Source: Actinomycetes bacterium (GTDB lineage Bacteria > Actinomycetota > Acidimicrobiia > Acidimicrobiales > Microtrichaceae). Taken from it: DNA of 8,739 nucleotides. Every line of letters begins with the position of its first letter. Within the stretch, counting starts at the first letter, position 1. This document shows, piece after piece, positions 1 to 6,012 of the stretch. Under the pieces are notes generated by a model. It had not been told where the DNA came from. It saw only the letters and a program-made list of their open reading frames with translations, and did not search any database. The position numbers and the translations under genes are program-made. The stretch spans positions 1 to 8,739 of the forward strand of contig JAEVZA010000029.1 of the NCBI GenBank assembly GCA_023392475.1, given 5' to 3'.

Positions 1-42
<42 letters not shown>

Positions 43-142
43 GCGCGCCCGGGCCCGGACGCGACGGAGCTCGGAGGCCGTCGACCGCGTGCGGCCGATG
101 CCCCCGAGCTCGTCGGACGATCGATCAGGTCGGACCGGGCCC

Positions 143-156
143 GGCGCACCGGCGCC
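143..156 (-). terminator. Weak hairpin after the first minus-strand gene
   Basis: Thirteen bases past the stop of the secreted-protein gene, a 5-bp stem (GGCGC/GCGCC) encloses a 4-base loop. There is no T tract, which is common for terminators in GC-rich actinobacteria, but short GC stems also arise easily by chance at this composition. It is only a candidate. Confidence 0.25.
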
Positions 157-168
157 GAGCCCGACGCA

Positions 169-876
169 TCACGAGATCGTGGTGGTCCAGAACACGAGGT
201 TCGGGTCGTTCGGCCGGCACACGTCGTTGACCGAGGCGATCCCGAAGTTGGCGGTGTTCGAGAGGTTCAGCAGCTTGATCGGGATCGTGCTGCCGGGCGC
301 CCCGACGGCCTTGAGCGTCAGCCGGACCTTCGGCATCTGCACCACGGCGCCCGGAGCGAGCGGACCCGGCACCCGGTACACGAGGTTGCCGCTCTCGAGC
401 TTCACGCTCGGGTAGCCCGGACCCATGTTGATCCCGGCGGACATCACCGAGTCGATGAGCTGCACGTTCGGCGACAGCGGGAACCGGATCGTGAACCCGG
501 TCAGCGACTGCAGCGCGTAGCCCTGCACGGCCGTCGGGATGTTGAACGTGCCCGGCGCGACCGTGGCGTCGAACGTCTGGCCCGCGGTCACCGACGACGG
601 CGCGTCGACGTTGACCGACGCCGACTGCGGGAACGTGTAGTTCGCGCCGAGGACGTTGACCGAGCAGGTCATGTCGAAGTCGGTCCAGGTGCCGGTCGGC
701 GTGGACCACGGCAGCGTCGTGGACGTGGACGTGGTGGTGGTCGATCGAGGCGGTCCGCTCGAGGTGGGCGGTGGCGCGCAGGCCATCGCCAGGGTGGACA
801 GGCCCACGGCCCCCACCACCAGCACCACGCTCCAGACGGACAGACGACGGCGCCCAGGACTGCTCATGTCATGCAT
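169..876 (-). CDS. Secreted or lipid-anchored protein of unknown function
   Basis: This is a 235-residue exported protein. An Arg-rich N-terminus (residues 5-11) precedes a hydrophobic segment (about 13-32) ending in Ala-Met-Ala-Cys at 30-33. That resembles a lipobox, but Ala replaces the usual Leu three residues before the Cys, so anchoring is uncertain. A Thr/Ser-rich linker (about 45-56) leads to a predicted beta-rich domain (about 63-235) with Cys71 and Cys220, which could form a disulfide. I do not recognise the family and assign no function; a role at the cell envelope is inferred from the export signal and linker. The ATG at 876 is chosen because GGGGAG lies 5 bases upstream. The ATG at 891 lies upstream of this ribosome site, and the one at 867 is too far from it. 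The next gene on this strand ends 167 bases upstream, so the gene may have its own promoter. Confidence 0.8.
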   Translation of the reverse strand: MHDMSSPGRRRLSVWSVVLVVGAVGLSTLAMACAPPPTSSGPPRSTTTTSTSTTLPWSTPTGTWTDFDMTCSVNVLGANYTFPQSASVNVDAPSSVTAGQTFDATVAPGTFNIPTAVQGYALQSLTGFTIRFPLSPNVQLIDSVMSAGINMGPGYPSVKLESGNLVYRVPGPLAPGAVVQMPKVRLTLKAVGAPGSTIPIKLLNLSNTANFGIASVNDVCRPNDPNLVFWTTTIS

Positions 877-902
877 CACGGCTCCCCCCATGAGATCCGG
901 AG

Positions 903-908
903 ACGGTA
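903..908 (-). promoter_or_regulatory. Candidate -10 box for the secreted-protein gene
   Basis: On the minus strand TACCGT fits the actinobacterial TAnnnT -10 consensus and lies 26 bases upstream of the ATG at 876. That leaves a short leader containing the ribosome site. I see no convincing -35 box. A GAAC-CCC-GTTC inverted repeat lies just upstream (924-934) and could be an operator, or chance. Confidence 0.35.
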
Positions 909-945
909 CCACGTCGATCTGAACGGGGTTCGGCACGCTCGGGTG

Positions 946-957
946 CCACCCGGGTGG
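946..957. repeat. 12-bp perfect palindrome in intergenic region
   Basis: CCACCCGGGTGG is a perfect palindrome in the 167-base gap between the secreted-protein gene and the reductase-like gene. It could be an operator or part of a terminator hairpin. At this GC content several 12-bp palindromes are expected by chance in a window this size. Nothing else in the gap (877-1043) stands out beyond the promoter candidate. Confidence 0.3.
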
Positions 958-1043
958 ATCGTGCCCTGCCTCGCCCCGCGACCTGCGTCCTCGGGCCGGC
1001 GGCGCCCCCCGGGACGTCCGCTCCGCCGAACGGATCCTGCCGC

Positions 1044-1601
1044 TCAGCGCACCCGGTGGTGCAGGTGGACGACGCCGTTGCCGAAGCGGCGCTCCTCGAG
1101 CAGCTCGAGCCGCACGACCGATCCCCTCGGCAGCGCGGGCTTGCCGCCGCCCACGACCACGGGGAAGAGCAGGAGGTGGACGTCGTCGACCAACCCGGCG
1201 CGGAAGGCGTGCGCCGCGATGCCCGGGCCGCTGATGGCGAGTTCGTGGTCGCGCTCCGCCTTGAGGCGCTCCACCGCCGCCGGGTCGAACCGCCGCTCGA
1301 GGGTGGTGCGCGGCGTCCACACGGCGTCCAGGGTCGTCGAGAAGACGACCTTGTCCTGGGCACGCCACTGCTCGGCGAAGTCGGCCTCGACGTCGGAGAC
1401 CGGCCCGTCCTCGCCGATCGTCTGCCACACGGCCATCGTCTCGTACATGCGGCGGCCGTAGAGCTCGGTGCCGACGCCGCGCCCGAGGTCGTTCACGAAC
1501 GCGTGGACCTCGTGGTCGGGCATCGCCCACCCGAAGTCGCCCGACTCGTCCTCGACGAACCCGTCGAGCGACGCGATCGCCGTGTACGTGAGCCTGCCCA
1601 T
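1044..1601 (-). CDS. RibD C-terminal/dihydrofolate-reductase-like family protein
   Basis: This 185-residue protein is a stand-alone RibD-C-like domain of the dihydrofolate reductase superfamily, a group of NADPH-binding reductases related to B. subtilis YyaP/YwjB. Signs are the N-terminal strand and Ser-Leu-Asp-Gly-Phe (11-15), Tyr-Gly-Arg-Arg-Met-Tyr-Glu-Thr-Met (48-56), and the C-terminal stretch from Ser124-Gly-Pro-Gly to the glycine-rich Val-Val-Gly-Gly-Gly-Lys-Pro (about 149-155), where cofactor and substrate normally bind. Length is typical for single-domain members. These proteins are common in actinobacteria, mostly lack a known substrate, and are generally not the essential folate enzyme. 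The ATG at 1601 is chosen because GGAGGAG lies 5 bases upstream; extending to an earlier ATG at 1628 would place that ribosome site inside the gene. It lies 80 bases downstream of the methyltransferase gene with a hairpin between, so it is probably transcribed separately. Confidence 0.9.
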   Translation of the reverse strand: MGRLTYTAIASLDGFVEDESGDFGWAMPDHEVHAFVNDLGRGVGTELYGRRMYETMAVWQTIGEDGPVSDVEADFAEQWRAQDKVVFSTTLDAVWTPRTTLERRFDPAAVERLKAERDHELAISGPGIAAHAFRAGLVDDVHLLLFPVVVGGGKPALPRGSVVRLELLEERRFGNGVVHLHHRVR

Positions 1602-1645
1602 GTCGTCTCCTCCGGTCGGTGCCGACACGGGTGCGACGGGTCGAC

Positions 1646-1670
1646 GCGCCGCGACTCATCGGCGCGGCGC
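1646..1670 (-). terminator. Hairpin terminator candidate after the methyltransferase gene
   Basis: Arms GCGCCGCG (1646-1653) and CGCGGCGC (1663-1670) form a perfect 8-bp stem with a 9-base loop, starting 11 bases past the methyltransferase stop. No T tract follows. The position just after a stop and before the next gene's ribosome site supports a terminator role. Confidence 0.4.
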
Positions 1671-1681
1671 CGGGGACCGGT

Positions 1682-2284
1682 TCAGCGAGCGGCGCCCGCG
1701 ACCGCGACGAGGAAGTCGGAGCCGGCGCGGAACGGCCGGAGGTCCCACGTGGCGAGCCGGACGTCGGCACGCAACCCCACCGCGTCGAGGTCCGCGAAGA
1801 AGTCGTCGAACTCGTAGTCGCGCCCCGCGCCGAACCCGACGACGAGCCGGCCCTCCGGTGCGAGGTGCGCCCGGAGGCGGTCGAGCACCGGTCGCCGGGT
1901 CGCCGGGTCCAGGAACGCCATCACGTTCCCGGCGGCGACGATCACGTCGAAGCCGCCGGGGGCGACCGTCGAGAGGTCGAACCCCGCGAGGTCGTCGACG
2001 ATCCAGGTCGGGCCGGGGTGGTCCTGCTCGGCCGCCGCGATCAGCTCGGGATCGAGGTCGACCCCGACGACCTCGTGGCCGAGCCGTGCCAGCCGCCCGC
2101 CCACGCGACCGGGCCCGCAGCCCGCGTCGAGGATGCGTGCACCCCGGGGCGCCATCGCGTCGACGAGGCGCGCCTCGCCGTCGAGGTCGTCACCGGCGGC
2201 AGCCATCGACCGGAACCGCGCGACGTACCAGGCCGAGTGGCCCGGGTTCTCCTCGAGGAGCTGCAGCCAGCGGTTGCCCGTCAC
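1682..2284 (-). CDS. Class I SAM-dependent methyltransferase
   Basis: This 200-residue enzyme has a Rossmann-like methyltransferase fold. Motif I is Asp-Ala-Gly-Cys-Gly-Pro-Gly (53-59), which binds S-adenosylmethionine. The acidic end of strand 2 is Val-Asp-Leu-Asp (75-78), contacting the ribose. Motif IV-like Gly-Phe-Asp-Val-Ile-Val (111-116) is followed by Ala-Gly-Asn-Val. The N-terminal segment with Asn-Pro-Gly-His-Ser (13-17) is shared by a common actinobacterial group of small methyltransferases. The acceptor substrate is unknown. The start is the GTG at 2284. No Shine-Dalgarno sequence precedes it, but TACGGT lies 7 bases before it, suggesting leaderless translation. The upstream flavoprotein gene ends 48 bases away on the same strand, so read-through from it is also possible. 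Confidence 0.9.
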   Translation of the reverse strand: MTGNRWLQLLEENPGHSAWYVARFRSMAAAGDDLDGEARLVDAMAPRGARILDAGCGPGRVGGRLARLGHEVVGVDLDPELIAAAEQDHPGPTWIVDDLAGFDLSTVAPGGFDVIVAAGNVMAFLDPATRRPVLDRLRAHLAPEGRLVVGFGAGRDYEFDDFFADLDAVGLRADVRLATWDLRPFRAGSDFLVAVAGAAR

Positions 2285-2291
2285 GTGCAGG

Positions 2292-2297
2292 ACCGTA
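2292..2297 (-). promoter_or_regulatory. Candidate -10 box giving a leaderless methyltransferase mRNA
   Basis: Minus-strand TACGGT matches TAnnnT and is followed by 7 bases and then the GTG start. In actinobacteria, transcription usually begins about 6-8 bases after this box, so the transcript would start at or near the first base of the start codon. This would explain the missing ribosome-binding site. No clear -35 box is seen. Confidence 0.5.
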
Positions 2298-2332
2298 CCG
2301 CCGGGCGGCGCGGGCGGCGGTGTGCCCCCGGG

Positions 2333-4042
2333 TCAGCCGACGATGCTCGGTCGGTCGGTGCGGCGTCCGACGGGGCGTCGCTGCTCGACCGCGAACATCT
2401 GGTGGAGCAGCTGCACCGCGATCGATCCCTCACCGACGGCCGAGGCGACCCGCTTCACGGACCCGTGGCGCACGTCGCCGACCGCGAACACCCCCGGCAC
2501 GCTCGTCTCGAGCGGGTACGGCTCGCGCCCGACGTCCCACGCGCTCCGGTCGACGACGTCGGCGCCGGTCAGCACGAACCCCTGGCGATCGCGCTGGACG
2601 GAGGCGGGCAGCCAGTCCGTGTGGGGCTGGGCCCCGATGAGGAGGAACATGGCGTCGGCCTCGGCCGTGGCCTCGCTGCCGGACTCCACGTCCCGGAGCA
2701 CGAGGCGCTCGAGGCGCCCGTCACCACCGCCGCCGACGACCTCCGTCCGCAGGCGGACGTCGATGTTCTCCGTGGCCTCCACCTGGCGGACGAGGTACTC
2801 GGACATGCCGGCGTGCAGCGAGCCGGCGCGGATCACCATCGTCACGCGGTGGGCGTACCGGGCCAGGTGCAGCGCGGCCTGGCCCGCCGAGTTCGCGCCG
2901 CCCACCACGACGACCTCGCGCCCCGACAGCGCCGGCGCCTCCGAGGTCGGGCCGCCGTAGTAGACGCCGGCGCCGGTCAGGGCCTCGAGCGACGGCACGC
3001 CGAGTCGTCGGTAGGTGGCGCCCATCGCGAGCAGCACGGCGGAGGCCCGCACCCGGCCGCAGTCCGACAGCGTGACCTCGAGCCCGTCGCCGTCACGGCG
3101 CAGCTCGTCGACCGACTGCATGAACGCGAAGTCCGCGCCGAAGACCCAGGCCTGGTTGTGCGCCGCCTGCGCGAGGCGGCGTCCGCTGATGCCCCGCGGG
3201 AAGCCGAGGTAGTTGCGGATCAGCGAGCTCGACGTGGCCTGGCCCCCGATGCCGCCCTTGTCCACGACGAGGGTGCCGAAGCCCTCCGACGCGCCGTACA
3301 CGGCGGCCGACAGGCCCGCGGGTCCGGCGCCGATCACGACGACGTCGAACTCCAGCCGCTCCGGGCTGATCGGCACGCCGGTCGCCGCCGCGATCTCGGC
3401 GTTCGTGGGGTTCTGGAGCAGCGTGCCGTCGGGGAAGATCATCAGCGGCAGCTGCGCCCCGGGCGGCGCGGACGCCACGAGGTCCTGCCCCTCGGGTGAG
3501 TCGACCAGGCAGAAGTGGTGCGAGATCGCGCACTGCTGCAGGACCTCGCGCAGCTCGTACGCCCGGCCGGACCACGACTCGCCGACGACGAACGTCGTGT
3601 ACGGCGCGGTGCGGTTGGCCTCCGCCCAGTCGAGCAGCAGCCCCGAGATGGTCTGGTGGAACAGCTCGTCGGGCGACTGCGCCGGGCGGAGGACGTAGTG
3701 CTCGAACGCGCCGCTCGACACGCCGTCGTAGATGGCCTCGCCCGTCTGCTTCTTGGCCCAGTCGCCCCACCCGATCAGGAGCGCCCGGCGCGCGTGCGGG
3801 TGGCTCCGACGCACGTCGGCGAGGAGCTCCGTGCCGGTCATGCCTCGGAGGCGCCGGCTCGCGAGGACGAGCGCCACCTCGGCCTCGTCGGCGGCGAGCT
3901 CGTCGAGCAGCGCCTTCGCCTCCAGCGGGTCGGACAGGCACTCGACGTGGTACGCACGGCCGTACCGGTCCTGGAGCTCGTGCTCGACGTCGGCGAGCGC
4001 CGCGAGGTCGTCGTCGATGGCGAACAGGACCGGCAGCGACAT
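2333..4042 (-). CDS. Receiver-like/thioredoxin-like/thioredoxin-reductase-like fusion flavoprotein
   Basis: This 569-residue protein has three parts. Residues 4-130 resemble a response-regulator receiver, with the acidic cluster Asp10-Asp11-Asp12 and Gly-Met-Thr-Gly (67-70). The expected phospho-acceptor Asp is Ser62, and the conserved Lys before Pro120 is Arg119. Residues about 148-222 look like a thioredoxin/glutaredoxin fold without a CxxC. Residues 232-569 are a two-dinucleotide-domain flavoprotein: Gly-Ala-Gly-Pro-Ala-Gly (238-243) for FAD, Val-Val-Gly-Gly-Ala-Asn-Ser-Ala (379-386) for NAD(P)H, and Val-Gly-Asp-Val-Arg (521-525) closing the FAD site. Where thioredoxin reductases have their active CxxC, this one has Tyr-Gly-Gly-Pro-Thr (362-366). 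It is thus a cytosolic NAD(P)H:FAD oxidoreductase of the group named fused response regulator/thioredoxin-disulfide reductase, whose role is unknown; true thioredoxin reduction is unlikely. The ATG at 4042 is chosen because the receiver begins there and TACAGT lies 6 bases before it. Confidence 0.9.
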   Translation of the reverse strand: MSLPVLFAIDDDLAALADVEHELQDRYGRAYHVECLSDPLEAKALLDELAADEAEVALVLASRRLRGMTGTELLADVRRSHPHARRALLIGWGDWAKKQTGEAIYDGVSSGAFEHYVLRPAQSPDELFHQTISGLLLDWAEANRTAPYTTFVVGESWSGRAYELREVLQQCAISHHFCLVDSPEGQDLVASAPPGAQLPLMIFPDGTLLQNPTNAEIAAATGVPISPERLEFDVVVIGAGPAGLSAAVYGASEGFGTLVVDKGGIGGQATSSSLIRNYLGFPRGISGRRLAQAAHNQAWVFGADFAFMQSVDELRRDGDGLEVTLSDCGRVRASAVLLAMGATYRRLGVPSLEALTGAGVYYGGPTSEAPALSGREVVVVGGANSAGQAALHLARYAHRVTMVIRAGSLHAGMSEYLVRQVEATENIDVRLRTEVVGGGGDGRLERLVLRDVESGSEATAEADAMFLLIGAQPHTDWLPASVQRDRQGFVLTGADVVDRSAWDVGREPYPLETSVPGVFAVGDVRHGSVKRVASAVGEGSIAVQLLHQMFAVEQRRPVGRRTDRPSIVG

Positions 4043-4048
4043 GCGGTG

Positions 4049-4054
4049 ACTGTA
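4049..4054 (-). promoter_or_regulatory. Candidate -10 box giving a leaderless flavoprotein mRNA
   Basis: Minus-strand TACAGT fits TAnnnT and ends 6 bases before the ATG of the fusion flavoprotein, which has no Shine-Dalgarno sequence. This is the spacing expected for a leaderless transcript in actinobacteria. No clear -35 box is visible. The rest of the divergent gap up to 4214 shows only the ribosome site of the opposite gene. Confidence 0.5.
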
Positions 4055-4214
4055 GGTCAGGTGCCGTTTCGCCGACCCCGGAGTTGGCGCCCCGTCGCGG
4101 GGGACGCGCGGTGCCCCGGGGCCCGTCGGGCCACATCGCTCAAGTCTCGTCGCCGTGCGGCCGTAGGTCCGGTTGGCGCCGTCGCCCCGACGCCGCCGAG
4201 AGCGAGGTGGACCG

Positions 4215-4787
4215 GTGCCCAGGACGACCCGACGAACGCGAACCGCTGCCGCGATGGCGGTCCTGGTGCTGATGGGCGTCGCCGCGGCGTGCAGCCCCTC
4301 GCCGGGGATGTCGATGTTCCAGGGCGGGACGTACGACCTGGACCTGTCGCTGCCGCCCCAGCACGCCAGCCAGACGTTCCCCGTGGCCAACCTCGGCACC
4401 TGCACGATCACCGCCGACACGCCCCAGATCACCCTGCCGGGCGCGACGCTGACCGTGGGCGACGCGGAGTTCGACCAGGTCGCCGGCACCGCCACGATCC
4501 CGCACGCCGAGGTCGTGGTGCCGCACGCCGTCGTCCCGATCGGCACGGTCTCGCTCAGCTGCTTCGGCAACGCGGTCGCGACGTTGGACGTGTCGGTCGA
4601 GCTCGAGGCGACCGCATCCGTGCAGTCCGCGGTGTTCGACGCCGACGACAACACGATCACGCTGACGCAACCGACGATCTCGATCCCGAGCGCGAAGCTC
4701 ATCGTGACCGGCGCCCCGGTGCCGCTGCCGCCCATCGCCCTGCCGCCGATCTCGGTCACGGTGCCGACGATCACCCGGCACGTCTGA
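4215..4787 (+). CDS. Putative lipoprotein of unknown function, beta-rich
   Basis: This 190-residue exported protein starts with an Arg/Thr-rich segment (3-9) and a hydrophobic stretch (about 11-25). It then runs Ala-Ala-Ala-Cys (23-26), a lipobox-like site with Ala three residues before the Cys. The mature part is Val/Thr/Pro-rich with no charged catalytic cluster, and Cys63 and Cys116 may pair. A loose motif recurs at about 71-81, 93-101 and 154-164 (Ile-x-Leu/Ile-Pro-x-Ala-x-Leu/Val), implying repeated beta strands. I do not recognise the family. The GTG at 4215 is chosen because GAGG lies 7 bases upstream; the TTG at 4173 has no such site. The gene is divergent from the flavoprotein gene (172-base gap) and convergent with the DUF1361 gene. 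It resembles the exported protein at 169-876 in architecture, without obvious sequence identity. Confidence 0.8.
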   Translation: MPRTTRRTRTAAAMAVLVLMGVAAACSPSPGMSMFQGGTYDLDLSLPPQHASQTFPVANLGTCTITADTPQITLPGATLTVGDAEFDQVAGTATIPHAEVVVPHAVVPIGTVSLSCFGNAVATLDVSVELEATASVQSAVFDADDNTITLTQPTISIPSAKLIVTGAPVPLPPIALPPISVTVPTITRHV

Positions 4788-4792
4788 ACGCG

Positions 4793-4812
4793 CGGCGCCC
4801 CCGCCGGCGCCG
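4793..4812 (+). terminator. Hairpin terminator candidate after the lipoprotein gene
   Basis: Arms CGGCGCC (4793-4799) and GGCGCCG (4806-4812) form a 7-bp stem with a 6-base loop, beginning 5 bases after the stop codon. No T tract follows. The position between convergent genes supports termination. Confidence 0.4.
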
Positions 4813-4908
4813 GTGCACCGAGGAGCTCATCCCCCGGTCAGCGCGGCGTCGGCCGCGAGGTGACCGGACCGTTCGCCGCTTCCGGGACGCGGTCCTGCCC
4901 TGACGCGA

Positions 4909-4924
4909 CGTTCCCGCGGGAACG
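4909..4924. repeat. 16-bp perfect palindrome between convergent genes
   Basis: CGTTCCCGCGGGAACG is its own reverse complement. As RNA it can fold into a 6-bp stem with a CGCG loop on either strand. Between two convergent genes, and close to two other hairpins, it is probably part of a bidirectional terminator. A protein-binding site is the alternative. Confidence 0.5.
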
Positions 4925-4944
4925 CCCCGAGCACGTCCTGTTGC

Positions 4945-4973
4945 GCGTACGGAGCGCTCAGCGCTCCGTACGC
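4945..4973 (-). terminator. 13-bp hairpin whose loop is the DUF1361 stop codon
   Basis: Arms GCGTACGGAGCGC (4945-4957) and GCGCTCCGTACGC (4961-4973) are perfectly complementary. The 3-base loop TCA is the TGA stop of the minus-strand gene. The upstream arm encodes the last residues of the protein. The stem is far longer than chance would give, so a structural role, most likely transcription termination for both strands, is well supported. No T tract follows on either strand. Confidence 0.65.
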
Positions 4974-5674
4974 ACCACGAAGCGCTGGTGGGGAGGGACC
5001 GGGGGCGTGAGGCGGGCCAGCATCTCGATCGTCACGTAGCTCACGATCAGGAACGACGAGAACAGGACCGTCACGGCGACGGCGCGCGGGTTGTCGAACG
5101 GCGACACGGACGCGCCGACGTCGTACAGGAGCCCGCGCGGGCGGGTGAGCACGTCCCAGCTGTTCAGCCGCACGAAGCGGCCGAGGTAGACGCCGAACCC
5201 GGTGATCCCGAGCACCCCGAGGGCCATGACCCAGCCCCACACCTCGCCGAACCTCCCGGCCACGACGCCCTGGACCAGGTGGAGGCTCACGAAGCCGGCG
5301 AGCAGGCCGGCGACGGCCGCGGACACGAGGATCAGCGCGTCGAACCAGATCGGCGTGGGCGGTCGCTCACGCAGGTGGATGAGGTCGGTGACGAGGTACG
5401 GCGAGTTCGGGAAGACGAGCAGCCAGCCGCACCACGCGACCGCGCCGACCACGCGGCGGCCGTGGCGCCACGCTGTCTCGACGGCGAGCGCGAGGAGCAC
5501 CGGCAGACCGGCCAGGAACAGGTTCCACATGAGGAAGCTGTAGGTCAGCTGGTCGCTCGTCCGGATGCGCAGGAGCAGCATCGCGACCGGGAAGGCACCG
5601 CACGCGAGGAGCGCGGCGAGCAGCACGGCGCGGTCCCGTCGCTCGCTCGGGGACAGCCGGGGATCGTCCTCCAT
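4958..5674 (-). CDS. DUF1361 family integral membrane protein
   Basis: This 238-residue protein has about six hydrophobic segments (roughly 16-36, 47-66, 74-92, 112-136, 145-164 and 197-220). It carries the family's characteristic Phe-Pro-Asn-Ser-Pro-Tyr-Leu-Val-Thr-Asp-Leu-Ile-His-Leu (88-101), plus Tyr-Leu-Gly-Arg-Phe (163-167) and Asn-Ser-Trp-Asp (171-174). These conserved polar residues next to membrane segments suggest a functional site, but no activity is established for DUF1361 proteins and I infer none. Length is normal for the family. The ATG at 5674 is chosen because the acidic/basic N-terminus leads straight into the first membrane segment; its ribosome site is weak. The last codons and the stop lie inside a strong hairpin. 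The 82-base gap to the divergent small gene probably holds both promoters. Confidence 0.88.
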   Translation of the reverse strand: MEDDPRLSPSERRDRAVLLAALLACGAFPVAMLLLRIRTSDQLTYSFLMWNLFLAGLPVLLALAVETAWRHGRRVVGAVAWCGWLLVFPNSPYLVTDLIHLRERPPTPIWFDALILVSAAVAGLLAGFVSLHLVQGVVAGRFGEVWGWVMALGVLGITGFGVYLGRFVRLNSWDVLTRPRGLLYDVGASVSPFDNPRAVAVTVLFSSFLIVSYVTIEMLARLTPPVPPHQRFVVRTER

Positions 5675-5756
5675 GCCCGTCGAGGCTCGCGCGCCGCGAC
5701 CGCGAGGTGCGGTCGGACCTGCGACGATGGGGCACCCCGATCGAGGAGGACCGCCC

Positions 5757-5999
5757 ATGGACGACGAGGACGTCATCCGGCGCATCAACGACCTGGCCGA
5801 CGAGGAGCACCGGCTCGAGCAGTCGCACGCCGGTGAGGGCCTGTCCGACGACGAGGTCGCCCGGCTGCGACAGATCGAGGTCGCGCTCGACCAGTGCTGG
5901 GACCTGCTGCGCCAGCGCCGGGCCCGCCGGGAGACGGGTCAGGATCCCGACGGCGCGGCGGTGCGGCCGGAGGGCACCGTCGAGGGGTACCGCCAGTAG
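5757..5999 (+). CDS. DUF2630 family small protein
   Basis: This 80-residue acidic, helix-rich protein matches the actinobacterial DUF2630 family. It has Val-Ile-Arg-Arg-Ile-Asn-Asp-Leu (6-13) followed by Glu-Glu-His-Arg-Leu-Glu (16-21), then a helix-turn-helix-like hairpin of helices including Arg-Leu-Arg-Gln-Ile-Glu-Val-Ala-Leu-Asp-Gln-Cys-Trp-Asp-Leu-Leu-Arg-Gln-Arg (about 36-54). The tail is polar and likely flexible. The function is unknown. The pattern suggests two helices packing as a coiled hairpin rather than an enzyme. The ATG at 5757 is chosen because GAGGAGGA ends 6 bases upstream, the strongest ribosome site in the window. The gene is divergent from DUF1361 and convergent with the dioxygenase gene, whose stop is only 13 bases away. 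Confidence 0.9.
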   Translation: MDDEDVIRRINDLADEEHRLEQSHAGEGLSDDEVARLRQIEVALDQCWDLLRQRRARRETGQDPDGAAVRPEGTVEGYRQ

Positions 6000-6012
6000 T
6001 CCCCGACGCGGG

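Noticed and set aside
877..1770. Long upstream extension of the first minus-strand gene
   Set aside because: The frame stays open across the reductase-like gene, but the translation there is Arg-rich and motif-free. A signal segment and ribosome site mark the real start at 876.
1619..3499. A 626-codon open frame on the plus strand
   Set aside because: It lies antisense to the methyltransferase and flavoprotein genes, which have clear family motifs. Its translation is Arg/Val/Asp-rich without motifs, as expected of an antisense frame in GC-rich DNA.
4043..4774. Upstream extension of the flavoprotein frame
   Set aside because: It would overlap the divergent lipoprotein gene on the opposite strand, and the receiver-like domain starts cleanly at 4042.
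3515..4903. A 462-codon plus-strand frame spanning the flavoprotein N-terminus and the lipoprotein gene
   Set aside because: It overlaps two supported genes in other frames and ends in the intergenic hairpin region. It is low-complexity Arg/Ala/Asp/Val sequence.
5735..5752. GGGGCACCCC inverted repeat upstream of the DUF2630 gene as an operator
   Set aside because: The arms are only 4 bp with a 2-base gap, too little to separate from chance in GC-rich DNA.
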